This document shows, piece by piece, positions 16,917 through 27,217 of a stretch of 64,000 nt of DNA (positions within the stretch are counted from its first letter, which is position 1; each line of letters opens with the position of its first letter). The notes beneath the pieces are model-generated. The model was not told the origin of the DNA and did no database searches. It saw only the letters and a program-made list of their open reading frames with translations. The stretch comes from Faeciplasma gallinarum (GTDB taxonomy: Bacteria; Bacillota; Clostridia; Oscillospirales; Ruminococcaceae). The DNA lies in assembly GCA_018711085.1 (NCBI GenBank), contig DVIR01000039.1, positions 1-64,000 on the forward strand, in the 5' to 3' direction. A program made the position numbers and the translations under genes.

Positions 16917-18347
16917 ATGGACGCCATGGACAATATAAAGGGAAAAAACACAGGAACCGTCACCCAAATAATCGGACCGGTTCTTGATATACGCTTTGAG
17001 GAGGGAAAACTTCCGGAGCTGAATAACGCCGTCACCATTGACTATGACGGCAGACATATAGTTTTGGAGGTCGCACAGCATATAGGTGACAACGTCGTAA
17101 GATGCATAGCTATGAGCTCTACCGACGGACTCCCGAGGGGGATACCGGCAGTAGACACCATGGGACCGATAACAGTGCCTGTGGGAAGGCACACCTTGGG
17201 CAGGATGTTTAACCTGCTCGGAGAGCCGATAGACGGCATGCCCGCACCGGACGTTCAGGAGCGTTGGGATATACATCGCCCCGCACCGAGTTTTGAGGAT
17301 CAGCAGACTAAAACCGAAATGCTTGAGACGGGCATCAAGGTTGTAGACCTGATCTGCCCGTATGCGAAGGGCGGAAAGATAGGTCTGTTCGGGGGCGCAG
17401 GAGTCGGCAAAACCGTATTGATACAGGAGCTTATAAATAACGTCGCGAAGGAGCACGGCGGAATATCCGTGTTCACCGGCGTAGGAGAGCGCACAAGAGA
17501 GGGAAACGACCTGTATAACGAGATGAAAGAGTCGGGAGTTCTTTCTAAAACCGCGCTCGTGTACGGACAGATGAACGAGCCGCCGGGGGCGAGAATGAGA
17601 GTGGGTCTTTCCGGACTTACAATGGCAGAATATTTTAGGGACAGAGAGCATCAGGATGTGCTTTTGTTCATAGACAACATATTCAGATTCACTCAGGCAG
17701 GCTCAGAGGTCTCCGCTCTCTTAGGACGCATGCCCTCAGAGGTGGGATACCAGCCTACACTTGCTACAGAGATGGGAGCGCTTCAGGAGAGGATCACCTC
17801 CACTAAAAACGGCTCAATAACATCCGTTCAGGCGGTTTACGTCCCTGCCGATGACCTGACAGACCCCGCGCCCGCAACAACTTTTGCGCACCTTGACGCC
17901 ACCACCGTTTTGTCGAGGTCTATAGCGTCACTGGGAATATACCCGGCCGTAGACCCGCTTGCGTCAACCTCGAGAATACTCTCCGCCGACATAGTAGGAC
18001 AGGAGCATTACAAGACCGCAAGAGACGTCCAAAGGATACTTCAAAGATATAAGGAGCTTCAGGACATAATCGCCATCATGGGAATGGATGAGCTTTCCGA
18101 GGAGGACAAGCTGACCGTTTCGAGGGCGAGAAAGGTTCAAAGGTTCCTGTCCCAGCCGTTTACCGTTGCAGAACAGTTTACCGGCTACACCGGAAAATAC
18201 GTGCCTGTCGCGGAAACCGTAAGAGGCTTTAAAGAAATAATCGAGGGCGCGCATGACGACCTGCCCGAATCGGCGTTTTTGTTCGTCGGAACCATAGATG
18301 AAGCAGTAGAACGCGCCAAAAATTCAGACACCGCCAAAGGCAGCTAA
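16917..18347 (+). CDS. atpD: F-type ATP synthase subunit beta
   Basis: This 476-residue catalytic subunit has the P-loop GGAGVGKTVLI, the catalytic-Glu block GVGERTREGNDLY, and the conserved ALLGRMPSEVGYQPTLATEM. The start may be the ATG at 16917 or 16926; AAGGGAAAG lies before the first. Length is normal. Confidence 0.98.
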   Translation: MDAMDNIKGKNTGTVTQIIGPVLDIRFEEGKLPELNNAVTIDYDGRHIVLEVAQHIGDNVVRCIAMSSTDGLPRGIPAVDTMGPITVPVGRHTLGRMFNLLGEPIDGMPAPDVQERWDIHRPAPSFEDQQTKTEMLETGIKVVDLICPYAKGGKIGLFGGAGVGKTVLIQELINNVAKEHGGISVFTGVGERTREGNDLYNEMKESGVLSKTALVYGQMNEPPGARMRVGLSGLTMAEYFRDREHQDVLLFIDNIFRFTQAGSEVSALLGRMPSEVGYQPTLATEMGALQERITSTKNGSITSVQAVYVPADDLTDPAPATTFAHLDATTVLSRSIASLGIYPAVDPLASTSRILSADIVGQEHYKTARDVQRILQRYKELQDIIAIMGMDELSEEDKLTVSRARKVQRFLSQPFTVAEQFTGYTGKYVPVAETVRGFKEIIEGAHDDLPESAFLFVGTIDEAVERAKNSDTAKGS

Positions 18348-18358
18348 GAAGGTGCGCC

Positions 18359-18784
18359 GTGAGTAATTTTAACAACTTTAATCTTAAAATAATGACGCCG
18401 GACGGCGTGTTCTATGACGGGAAAGCATACGAGCTTTGCCTTATGACAGTCGATGGGGAGCTTGCGGTGCTTGCGGGTCATATTCCGTATCTGACGGCGG
18501 TTGGAATGGGCGAGTGCAGAGTGTATGAGGCTCCCGATGCGCCGCCAAGACGCGCTGCCTGCTGCGGCGGAATGCTGACCGTGTCAAAAGAGCAGGTTGT
18601 CCTTGCCCCCGTGACGTTTGAATGGGCGGAGGATATAGACCTTCAAAGGGCAGAGCTTGCGCTCAAAAAGGCTGAAAAGAAAATTCAATCTGCCGAGACA
18701 GACGACGACAAAAGGCTTGCCCAAATGAAATTAAAGCGCGCTCAGGTGCGTATAAAAGCCGCCTCAAACGCAAAAAAAGCATAA
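18359..18784 (+). CDS. atpC: F-type ATP synthase subunit epsilon
   Basis: This 141-residue subunit has the N-terminal beta sandwich (NLKIMTPDGVFYDG, VDGELAVLAGHIPYLTAV) and a C-terminal helical pair rich in Lys and Ala, which in the family can inhibit ATP hydrolysis. The start is GTG at 18359, with AAGGTG 4-5 bases upstream. Cys-Cys in RAACCGGML is unusual but outside known functional sites. It closes the operon. Confidence 0.94.
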   Translation: MSNFNNFNLKIMTPDGVFYDGKAYELCLMTVDGELAVLAGHIPYLTAVGMGECRVYEAPDAPPRRAACCGGMLTVSKEQVVLAPVTFEWAEDIDLQRAELALKKAEKKIQSAETDDDKRLAQMKLKRAQVRIKAASNAKKA

Positions 18785-18788
18785 AAAT

Positions 18789-18821
18789 CCGCTTCCGCAA
18801 CAGCTGCGGGAGCGGTTTTTT
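18789..18821 (+). terminator. terminator of the atp operon
   Basis: An 11-bp stem (CCGCTTCCGCA/TGCGGGAGCGG) with a 5-base loop and six T lies 5 bases after the atpC stop and just before the end of the convergent sbcC. Confidence 0.9.
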
Positions 18822-18833
18822 ATCTTCAGCTGC

Positions 18834-21599
18834 TCACCCGAGGTCAATTCTGGCATACGAGCCGCAGAACTTGTCCTTTGTCACTATTATTTTTTTGTCT
18901 ATTCTGCGTCGCAGAGCCTCCACGTGCGAGATTATGCCCACAAGTCTGCTTTCATTGCCGAGACTTATGAGCGTGTCCATGGCCGAATCGAGCGACTGCT
19001 CGTCAAGCGAGCCGAATCCCTCGTCTACAAACATCGTGTCAAGCTTTATGCCGCCTGCTCCCGACATTATCTCGTCGGACAGCCCTAAAGCAAGGGCGAG
19101 CGACGCCTTAAACGATTCTCCGCCCGAAAGGGTCCTGACGCTCCTGTCCGCACCCGTGTAGTGGTCGGTCACATCCAGCTCAAGTCCCGATTTTGCCTGC
19201 TTGTTCAGGGCTTCGCGGCTCCTTTTCAGCTCGTACTGCCCGTCGGTCATCCTCATCAGGTGGACGTTTGCGCGGTGAATTATCCTGTCAAAGTAAGTGG
19301 CCTGAACGTATGCCTCAAGGCTCATCTTTTCCCGCCCCGACAGATTTCCGTTTACCGTGTCCGAAAGATTTTTTGCGTCGGCGGTGTGTATTTGCTCCGA
19401 AGCAAGCTTTTTTACCGATTCCCTCAGCCCGATGTAGGACTTTCTGTTTGCGGCTGATTTCTCGCCCAAAGTCGAAATGCTCTCCTCAATTGCCGAAAGG
19501 GCAGCGTCAAGCTCGGATTTTTTTGCGCTTAAATCCTCCGCCGATGCTTTGCTCTCGCTTTCCGATATGGCCTTTTCCAAAGATGCCGCGGTGTCCTTGC
19601 AGGACTGCATCTGTGAGAGCGCATCGGAATACGCCTTTTTCGCCTCGTCTATCGCCGCCTTTGCACTGCTTATCTTGTTCTCAAGGGCGCTCACCGCGCG
19701 GCTTGCCTCCTCAAGCGACGGGTACCTGAGCTTCTGCGCGGTCTTTTGAGCAGTCAGACGCAGCTCAACAGCCTTCTCACGCAGCGCCGACAGCTCGTCG
19801 TTTAGCGCCTTTGCGCCCTCCTCGCATTCCTTTTGCATTTTTTCATACTCCGGAGCGTTTTGCATCAGCTTTTGAGCCACGGCAAGGTTTTTCTCGGCTG
19901 CATCCCGTCGGGATTTTATGTCCTCAAGCCTTTTGTCCTCTTCGGCAAGCCTTTGTGCGATGACCGCGGATATGCCTCTCAGTTCTTTAGTGTTCAGCAC
20001 CGATTCGCACCTGTCCTGCGCGGATGCATACATGGCGTCAAAGCTTCCCTTGAGCGAATGCGCCTTTTGAGCCGCATCCCGCTTTTTCTCATCAAGCTTG
20101 TTCAGCGCATCCCGACTTTCGTTGACCTGCGCTTCCGTGGGGGCATTTTCGCTCAGATGCGCCGGCTGAGGGTGTGAAATGGAGCCGCATACCGGACATT
20201 TTTCTCCCTCTTTCAGCTCTCTTGCAAGTACTCCCGCGCTGTTGTCAAGATACGCCCTTTGCATCTTCTCAAAGCTGTCCCTTGCCTTTGCATACTTGTC
20301 GTCCGCCTCAATGTATTCGTTTTTAGCCTGACGCAGCTTGACGGTTATTGCGTTCAGGCTGTCCACCACGTCTTTAAGCTCGCTTATGCTCTTTCGGTTG
20401 GTCTGCGCAAGCGCCTGCGCAGCCTTTGCGGCCTCAAGCTCCGATTCGTATCCCTTTGCCGCCGATACCGCCCTCTCGGACGCCGCAATGGCGTCTTTTA
20501 GCTTTTCGAGCTTTTTGCTCAGCGCATCCTGCTCAAGCTCCTTTTTCTTTATCTGCCCGTCGTTGAGCGCAGACTCCTTCAGCGCCTTTTCATGCTCGTC
20601 GTAGAGCTTTAGCTCCTCCTTTTGGGCGGCAGCCTGCGCTCTCATTTCAGAGAGTTTTTCCTGCGCCGCATCCGCCTGCTCGTCCCTCTTTTTAAGTGTC
20701 GGCAGCTCGCCGCTTAGCTTTTCAAGCTTCTGCATGCACGCCTTAAGCTCGTCGTTCAGCGCCTTCACATGCTCGGCGGCGCCGAGCTTTTTGTTCAGCT
20801 CCGCGCTTTCTTCTTTGAGCGCTTTGTGCTTTATTTCAAGCTCCGATTTTGTCTGCTCGTCCGACGCGACAGCCTTTTCTATTATAGCAAGCGCGCGTTC
20901 GAAGTCGCGGTTTTCGGCATACTTTTCGGCAAGTTCGCGGTTTTGCCCGTCAAGCTCCGCCATTTCAAGATACTGCGCACATGACAAAGACAACTGCGTG
21001 CAGGAGTATGCAAGCTCCGACGCCTTTTTCTTGACGTCGTCCTGAAATTTCTGATACATATCCGTTTTGAAGATTTTTCTGAATATCACAGACCGCTCCT
21101 GCGTCGTTGCAAGTATCAGCTTTAAAAAGTCGCCCTGCGCTATCATGGCTATCTGGACAAACTGGTTTTTGTCCAGTCCTATTATGCGCTCTATTTCCTT
21201 TGTGACATAGCTTGCCTTTGAAAGGGGAGGGGTGCCGTCGGAATATGTCAGGACTGCGTCTGCAGGACGGGTTGTCATTCCGCCGCCGCGCTTTGGGCGG
21301 AGGTATTCGGGGCTTCTTCTTACGGTGTACGTCTTGTCGCGGTATGAAAATTCAAGCTCTACGTATGTCGGCGTGTCGCTTTGGGCGTATTTGCTCCGAA
21401 AAAGCGTCGAGTCGTTTCTCACGCCTCCGCTTGCCTGACCGTAAAGGGCGTATGTAATGGCGTCAAATATTGTTGTCTTTCCCGCTCCGGTGTCGCCGGT
21501 TATAAGATACACGCCTTTGTCGCCGAGTGTGCTGAGGTCTAAAACCGTCTTGTCGGCATACGGTCCGAAGCCGCATATGGTGAGTTTAAGCGGTCTCAT
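18834..21599 (-). CDS. sbcC: exonuclease subunit SbcC (Rad50-like ATPase)
   Basis: This 921-residue SMC-like protein works with SbcD to cut DNA hairpins and process double-strand breaks. The N-terminal Walker A is GDTGAGKTTIFDA. Two long coiled coils flank a zinc-hook CPVC (in EGEKCPVCGS). The ABC signature is LSGGESFKASLALALGLSD and the Walker B is LDTMFVDEGFGSLD. It overlaps sbcD by 4 bases. Confidence 0.96.
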   Translation of the reverse strand: MRPLKLTICGFGPYADKTVLDLSTLGDKGVYLITGDTGAGKTTIFDAITYALYGQASGGVRNDSTLFRSKYAQSDTPTYVELEFSYRDKTYTVRRSPEYLRPKRGGGMTTRPADAVLTYSDGTPPLSKASYVTKEIERIIGLDKNQFVQIAMIAQGDFLKLILATTQERSVIFRKIFKTDMYQKFQDDVKKKASELAYSCTQLSLSCAQYLEMAELDGQNRELAEKYAENRDFERALAIIEKAVASDEQTKSELEIKHKALKEESAELNKKLGAAEHVKALNDELKACMQKLEKLSGELPTLKKRDEQADAAQEKLSEMRAQAAAQKEELKLYDEHEKALKESALNDGQIKKKELEQDALSKKLEKLKDAIAASERAVSAAKGYESELEAAKAAQALAQTNRKSISELKDVVDSLNAITVKLRQAKNEYIEADDKYAKARDSFEKMQRAYLDNSAGVLARELKEGEKCPVCGSISHPQPAHLSENAPTEAQVNESRDALNKLDEKKRDAAQKAHSLKGSFDAMYASAQDRCESVLNTKELRGISAVIAQRLAEEDKRLEDIKSRRDAAEKNLAVAQKLMQNAPEYEKMQKECEEGAKALNDELSALREKAVELRLTAQKTAQKLRYPSLEEASRAVSALENKISSAKAAIDEAKKAYSDALSQMQSCKDTAASLEKAISESESKASAEDLSAKKSELDAALSAIEESISTLGEKSAANRKSYIGLRESVKKLASEQIHTADAKNLSDTVNGNLSGREKMSLEAYVQATYFDRIIHRANVHLMRMTDGQYELKRSREALNKQAKSGLELDVTDHYTGADRSVRTLSGGESFKASLALALGLSDEIMSGAGGIKLDTMFVDEGFGSLDEQSLDSAMDTLISLGNESRLVGIISHVEALRRRIDKKIIVTKDKFCGSYARIDLG

Positions 21600-22768
21600 G
21601 ATTCCTCCTTGTTTTCAGGCATGGGCGGCTGCGCATCCTCGCCGTCCCGCAGCTTTTTCAAAGTGTCTTTTATAATTTGCGTTTGATATTCGTTCGGCAA
21701 AACGCTGTTTTGCATCTTGAAAAACTCCGATATAAGCTCCTCCGGACTTTTCATCTTTACTTCCGACGGTATGTCAAGCTGAGCTGTTGTGCGGGTTCTC
21801 ACGTTGTCGTAGTCGAGCTTTAGAATGTTTGGGTATATGGAGCGGAGCTTTCCTATTGCGTTAGGAACATCGTCTTCGTCGGTGAGGGTTATGTATACGT
21901 AGTCGTCAAGCTTTGTGCCCTTGTAGTTTTCAAGCAGCGTAAGCTGAGCATACTCGCCCTTTATGTGCCGCAGGTCGTGAAGGGGAGTAAGCGGCAGACT
22001 CTTGACGCTGACGCAGCCCTTTTTCATTACATCGACTATGAGCGCGCACTTGTTGCCGCGTATCTCGGAAAACGAGTATTTCAGGGGCGAGCCGCAGTAT
22101 CTTATAAATTCCGAACCTGCCCTCTGCGGGGAGTGCAGGTGCCCCAAGGCGACGTAGTCAAACGCCGCAAGCGCATCCGGACCGACGCTGTCTGAGCCGC
22201 CTGCGCTCAAGTCCTCCGAATCACTTCTTTGCGAGCCTGCGACAAACTGGTGTGCTATGAGGATGTTTCTCTTTGACGGGTCTACGTTCATGGCTGATAT
22301 TGCAAAGCGCACCGCCTCGTCTGTCGTTGCCGCCTCGCACTCTTCATGTGCAAACCTCACTGACGACGGCTTGACAAACGGGAGCATGTACACACAAATC
22401 TCGCCCTCTTCATCCCGCAAAACAACCGGCTCGTACGCCCCGCCGTACGTTCCCCTAAGGTAAACTCCGGAGTTTTTCATCAGCGATGCGCCGAACTCAA
22501 GACGCCTTTGGGAGTCGTGGTTTCCGCTTATTATGAATATTTTTTTGCCGCTGTCGGCAAGCCTAGTTATAAACCTGTCAAACATCGAAACCGCTTCTGC
22601 CGGCGGGACGGCGGTGTCGTAAACATCGCCTGCAATTATCACCGCATCTGCATTTTCGCTGTCCGCAATGCCTGCAAGCTCGGACAAAATGTATTCCTGA
22701 TCCTTAGCAAGCGGCATTTCGCCCAGCCGCTTGCCAAGGTGAAGGTCTGATAGATGTAAAAACCGCAT
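21596..22768 (-). CDS. sbcD: exonuclease subunit SbcD (Mre11-like nuclease)
   Basis: This 390-residue metallophosphoesterase is the nuclease partner of SbcC. Metal-binding motifs are in order: DLHLGKRLG, IAGDVYD, SGNHDSQRRLEFG, IAHQFV and ALGHLHSPQ. It precedes sbcC with a 4-base overlap, indicating a two-gene operon. Confidence 0.96.
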   Translation of the reverse strand: MRFLHLSDLHLGKRLGEMPLAKDQEYILSELAGIADSENADAVIIAGDVYDTAVPPAEAVSMFDRFITRLADSGKKIFIISGNHDSQRRLEFGASLMKNSGVYLRGTYGGAYEPVVLRDEEGEICVYMLPFVKPSSVRFAHEECEAATTDEAVRFAISAMNVDPSKRNILIAHQFVAGSQRSDSEDLSAGGSDSVGPDALAAFDYVALGHLHSPQRAGSEFIRYCGSPLKYSFSEIRGNKCALIVDVMKKGCVSVKSLPLTPLHDLRHIKGEYAQLTLLENYKGTKLDDYVYITLTDEDDVPNAIGKLRSIYPNILKLDYDNVRTRTTAQLDIPSEVKMKSPEELISEFFKMQNSVLPNEYQTQIIKDTLKKLRDGEDAQPPMPENKEES

Positions 22769-22836
22769 TTTTAACCTCTCACAATGTAAATTACGATATA
22801 ATTGTACCGCATTGTCATCGGGATTTCAACAATAAG

Positions 22837-22878
22837 AAAGAGCCCTTTGGCTGATTTGCTCAGCCGTCGGGCCCTTTT
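22837..22878 (-). terminator. terminator of the pur-car operon
   Basis: An outer stem (AAAGAGCCC/GGGCCCTTT, one mismatch) and an inner stem (GGCTGA/TCAGCC) lie 24 bases past the carB stop. T-rich bases occur on both sides, so it could act both ways. Confidence 0.75.
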
Positions 22879-22901
22879 TGCTGTATATATGGTTGGTTGT
22901 G

Positions 22902-25900
22902 TTATGCGTCTATGGTGGATATGCTCGGGATGATTTCTTCAAGCACATCCAAAACTATCTTTACGGTGTCCAGTGAGGTGAACATGGTGACTCCGTTCTG
23001 AACCGCGCATCTTCTTATAGCTACGCCGTCCTCATAGTGAACGCCCGAAAGTATTGCACGGGTGTTAATGATGTAGCTGACGTATCCTGCGCGAATCGAC
23101 TGAAGTATCTCGTCGCTGCCCTCGCTGAGCTTTCCTTTGACTCTTGTGCGTATGCCATGTTTTTTGAGGAAGTTTGCGGTGCCGAGCGTGGCTTCAATGT
23201 TGAAACCGAGGTTGTAGAACCTTCTTATGAGCGGCAAAGCCTCCTCCTTGTCCTCGTCGGCTATCGTGACAACTACCGTTCCGTACTCCTTCATCTTTAT
23301 TCCGGACGCCTGCAGCGCCTTGTAAAGCGCACGGTTGAGCTTGTCGTCATATCCTATAGCCTCACCGGTGGATTTCATCTCCGGCGAGAGGTATGCATCC
23401 ATTCCCGAGAGCTTCTCAAAGGAGAACGCGGGCGCCTTTACGTACCACCTTGTCTTGTCCTTAGGACGCATTTCGGTTATGCCCTGGCTCTCAAGGCTTT
23501 CGCCGAGCATTACCTTTGTCGCAATCTTGACAAGGTTTATGCCTGTCGATTTTGAAAGGAAGGGAACGCTTCTTGAGGCTCTGGGGTTGACCTCTATTAC
23601 ATACACATTGTCATTTGAGTCAACTATGAACTGGATGTTAAACAGTCCGACTATGCCTATGCCTATTCCTAAGCGTGTTGTGTAGTCTGCAATGGTGTCC
23701 TTGACCTTCTCGGAGATGGTGAACGGCGGATAAACGCTCATGCTGTCGCCCGAGTGTACGCCCGTTCTCTCTACAAGCTCCATTATTCCGGGTATGAACA
23801 CCTTCTCGCCGTCGCATATTGCATCGACCTCGACTTCTTTTCCGACAATGTACTTGTCTACAAGCACCGGCTTGTCCTCGTCGATTTCAACGGCGTTCTT
23901 GAGGTAGTGGCGGAGCATCTGCTCGTTTGCGACTATCTCCATAGCCCTTCCGCCCAAAACAAACGACGGTCTTACAAGAACAGGGTATCCTATTCTTTCT
24001 GCGGCGGCAACTCCGCTCTCTATGTCGGTAACCGCCTCGCCCTTGGGGTTGGGTATGTTGAGCGACTTTATGACTTCGTCAAACGCATCGCGGTTTTCAG
24101 CCTTCTCTATTCCCACGCAGTCGGTGCCTATTATCTTGACTCCGCGCCTTGTAAGAGGCTCCGCAAGGTTTACGGCCGTCTGTCCGCCGAGTGTAGCTAT
24201 TACTCCCTCCGGCTTCTCAAGCTCTATTATGTTCATTACATCCTCTACCGTCAGCGGCTCAAAATAGAGCTTGTCGGCGGTGGTGTAGTCGGTTGAAACG
24301 GTTTCGGGGTTGTTGTTTATTACTATGGCCTCGTAACCCGCATCCCTTATTGCGTGTATTGCATGAACGGTGGAGTAGTCAAACTCTACGCCCTGACCTA
24401 TTCTTATCGGGCCGGAACCTAAGACGATTATCTTTTTCCTGTCTGAAACTATCGACTCGTTTTCGTCCTCGTATGTGGAGTAGAAGTAGGGGACATAGCT
24501 TTCAAACTCGCTCGCACAGGTGTCTATCATCTTGTACACCGGGAATATTCCGAGCTTGCGCCTAAGCTCGTACACCTCGTCCTCCGATATTCCCCAAAGC
24601 TCGGCTATATACGAATCGGAGAATCCTGACTTCTTGGCCTCGCGCAGCATGTCTATCGAACCCGGGTTTTGCTCAAGCTCCTTTTCAAGGTCAACTATCT
24701 TTTTGATCTTGTCGAGGAAGAACATGTCTATCTGGGTTACGTCGCATATTCTCGAATGGTCTACGCCCATCCACATGAGCTGAGATATTGCATATATTCT
24801 GTCGTCGGTGCCGTCCTTGATGTAGTCTAAGAGCTGGTCAACCGTCATGTGCTCGGAATCAAACTTCGCCATGTGTATGTGGTTCTTGCCGTCCTCAAGA
24901 GAGCGTATCGCCTTGAGCAGGCTTTCCTCAAGCGTTCTTCCCACGCTCATGACCTCGCCCGTCGCCTTCATCTGGGTGGAGAGGACGTTTGAGGCGGTGG
25001 TGAACTTGTCAAACGGGAATCTGGGCATCTTTGTGACGACATAGTCGAGCGTCGGCTCAAAGCATGCGGGCGTGTTGGCAAGCTGAATCTCGTCGAGGTT
25101 CATTCCGACTGCTATCTTTGCGGACACTCTTGCTATGGGGTATCCGCTCGCCTTTGATGCAAGCGCGGAAGAGCGTGAAACTCTCGGGTTTACCTCTATT
25201 ACGTAGTACTTAAACGACTGCGGGTCCAATGCAAACTGCACGTTGCAGCCGCCCTTTACCTTGAGCGCGCGTATTATCTTGAGCGCGCTGTCTCTTAGCA
25301 TGTGGTACTCTTTGTTTGTGAGGGTCTGGCTGGGCGCTACAACTATCGAGTCGCCGGTGTGTATTCCGACGGGGTCGAGGTTTTCCATGTTACATACCGT
25401 TATTGCGGTGTCGTTCGCATCGCGCATAACCTCGTACTCTATCTCCTTGTAGCCCTTTATGCTCTTTTCAACGAGAACCTGATGAACAGGGGAGAGGGCA
25501 AGTGCGTTCTTCATCATCTCACGCATCTCGTCCGGATTGTTTGCAAAGCCTCCGCCCGTTCCGCCGAGCGTGAACGCCGGACGAAGGATTACGGGGTAGC
25601 CTATCTTCTCCGCCGCCTCAAGCGCTTCCTCAACGCTGTACGTTATCTGAGAGGGGACGACCGGCTCGCCGATTCTTTGGCAAAGCTCCTTGAAAAGCTC
25701 TCTGTCCTCTGCCATCTCTATGCTCTCGGCATCGGTCCCCAAAAGCTCTATTTCGCACTCCTTGAGCACGCCTTTCTTGTAAAGCTGCATCGCAAGGTTG
25801 AGTCCCGTCTGTCCGCCTATTCCGGGGACGATGGCGTCGGGACGCTCGTAGCGGCATATCCGTGCGACAAACTCAAGCGTCAGCGGCTCCATGTACACCT

Positions 25901-26087
25901 TGTCCGCTATTGAGGTGTCGGTCATGATGGTGGCGGGGTTTGAGTTTACGAGTATTACTTCGTAGCCCTCTTCCTTCAGCGCAAGACATGCCTGTGTGCC
26001 GGCGTAGTCAAACTCTGCCGCCTGGCCTATGACTATAGGACCTGAGCCTATGACAAGAACTTTCTTTATGTCTGTGCGTTTAGGCAT
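22902..26087 (-). CDS. carB: carbamoyl-phosphate synthase large subunit
   Basis: This 1061-residue enzyme makes carbamoyl phosphate from bicarbonate, ATP and ammonia supplied by CarA, for pyrimidine and arginine synthesis. Two ATP-grasp halves are visible: the first begins KVLVIGSGPIVIGQAAEFDY, the second KIIVLGSGPIRIGQGVEFDY; each has a VRPSF/LRPAF block. The C-terminal MGS-like domain carries allosteric control in the family. It overlaps carA by 8 bases. Confidence 0.98.
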   Translation of the reverse strand: MPKRTDIKKVLVIGSGPIVIGQAAEFDYAGTQACLALKEEGYEVILVNSNPATIMTDTSIADKVYMEPLTLEFVARICRYERPDAIVPGIGGQTGLNLAMQLYKKGVLKECEIELLGTDAESIEMAEDRELFKELCQRIGEPVVPSQITYSVEEALEAAEKIGYPVILRPAFTLGGTGGGFANNPDEMREMMKNALALSPVHQVLVEKSIKGYKEIEYEVMRDANDTAITVCNMENLDPVGIHTGDSIVVAPSQTLTNKEYHMLRDSALKIIRALKVKGGCNVQFALDPQSFKYYVIEVNPRVSRSSALASKASGYPIARVSAKIAVGMNLDEIQLANTPACFEPTLDYVVTKMPRFPFDKFTTASNVLSTQMKATGEVMSVGRTLEESLLKAIRSLEDGKNHIHMAKFDSEHMTVDQLLDYIKDGTDDRIYAISQLMWMGVDHSRICDVTQIDMFFLDKIKKIVDLEKELEQNPGSIDMLREAKKSGFSDSYIAELWGISEDEVYELRRKLGIFPVYKMIDTCASEFESYVPYFYSTYEDENESIVSDRKKIIVLGSGPIRIGQGVEFDYSTVHAIHAIRDAGYEAIVINNNPETVSTDYTTADKLYFEPLTVEDVMNIIELEKPEGVIATLGGQTAVNLAEPLTRRGVKIIGTDCVGIEKAENRDAFDEVIKSLNIPNPKGEAVTDIESGVAAAERIGYPVLVRPSFVLGGRAMEIVANEQMLRHYLKNAVEIDEDKPVLVDKYIVGKEVEVDAICDGEKVFIPGIMELVERTGVHSGDSMSVYPPFTISEKVKDTIADYTTRLGIGIGIVGLFNIQFIVDSNDNVYVIEVNPRASRSVPFLSKSTGINLVKIATKVMLGESLESQGITEMRPKDKTRWYVKAPAFSFEKLSGMDAYLSPEMKSTGEAIGYDDKLNRALYKALQASGIKMKEYGTVVVTIADEDKEEALPLIRRFYNLGFNIEATLGTANFLKKHGIRTRVKGKLSEGSDEILQSIRAGYVSYIINTRAILSGVHYEDGVAIRRCAVQNGVTMFTSLDTVKIVLDVLEEIIPSISTIDA

Positions 26088-27177
26088 TGCTCTTCGCCTC
26101 CTTCATTATATCTATGAACTGGCGGAACAGGTATCCGCTGTCCTGCGGTCCCGGAGCGCTCTCCGGATGGTATTGAACGCTGAACACTCTGTCCTCGCGG
26201 CAGCGAACGCCTTCGACAGTCTTGTCAAGAAGGTTTATATGCGTTATTTCAAGCGCAGTGCCCTGCACACTTTCCGGATCAACCGCATAGCTGTGGTTTT
26301 GCGATGTTATTTCGATTTTTCCGGTGTCGAGGTTCAAAACGGGATGGTTTCCGCCTCTGTGTCCGAACTTGAGCTTGTATGTCTTTGCTCCGTACGCCAA
26401 AGATATTATCTGGTGACCTAAGCATATTCCGAATATCGGGTACTTTCCTCTCAAGCCCCTTACAAGCTCTATTGCGCATCCGACATCCTCCGGGTCGCCG
26501 GGACCGTTTGAGAGGAACACTCCGTCAGGCTTCATAAATTCTATCTCCTGCGCGGTGGTGTTGTACGGCACTATTGTCACGTTGCATCCGAGCTTGTTGA
26601 GCGAACGGATTATGTTCAGCTTCATTCCGCAGTCCAAAGCCACAACGTTAAACTGCGGGTTTGCTGTCCTTGAGTACCAGCGCTTTTTGCAGCTCACCCT
26701 TGAAACCGCGTCCCGCGGAACGGGAGTGCCTGCTATGAGCTTTAGCCCCTCTTCCATCGGTGTAGATATGTCCGTTATAACGGCTCTTCTTGAACCTATA
26801 TCTCTTATGCTCCTTGTGAGCTTTCTTGTGTCCACGCCGGATATTCCCGGAATTCCGTTCTCGTCCAAAAGCTCCGAAAGAGCCTCTGTACAGCGGAAGT
26901 TAGATGGCATGTCGTTATAATCCCTTACGACAAGCGCGCCGATAGACAGGTTTTTGCTCTCGAAATCCTCGTCGGTTATGCCGTAGTTGCCTATAAGAGG
27001 ATATGTCATAACGACCATCTGATCAGTGTAGGAGGGGTCGGAAACTATCTCCTGATAGCCAACCATCGACGTGTTGAAAACAATCTCCAAAACCTGGTTT
27101 CGGGGCTTGCTTCCGAAGCCGTAGCCTAAGTACTCGCTTCCGTCCTCCAAAATAATCTTGCGGTCAAATTCCTTCAT
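26080..27177 (-). CDS. carA: carbamoyl-phosphate synthase small subunit
   Basis: This 365-residue glutaminase subunit provides ammonia to CarB. The N-terminal domain ends near residue 170. The class I amidotransferase domain contains the nucleophile Cys in FGICLGHQI and the His-x-Glu in QYHPESAPGPQD. AAAGGA lies upstream of the ATG. It lies 40 bases after purA, so pyrimidine and purine genes share one unit. Confidence 0.97.
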   Translation of the reverse strand: MKEFDRKIILEDGSEYLGYGFGSKPRNQVLEIVFNTSMVGYQEIVSDPSYTDQMVVMTYPLIGNYGITDEDFESKNLSIGALVVRDYNDMPSNFRCTEALSELLDENGIPGISGVDTRKLTRSIRDIGSRRAVITDISTPMEEGLKLIAGTPVPRDAVSRVSCKKRWYSRTANPQFNVVALDCGMKLNIIRSLNKLGCNVTIVPYNTTAQEIEFMKPDGVFLSNGPGDPEDVGCAIELVRGLRGKYPIFGICLGHQIISLAYGAKTYKLKFGHRGGNHPVLNLDTGKIEITSQNHSYAVDPESVQGTALEITHINLLDKTVEGVRCREDRVFSVQYHPESAPGPQDSGYLFRQFIDIMKEAKSNA

Positions 27178-27217
27178 GGCATCTGTTCCTTTCGTAAATT
27201 ATATCGCGTCAGACGCA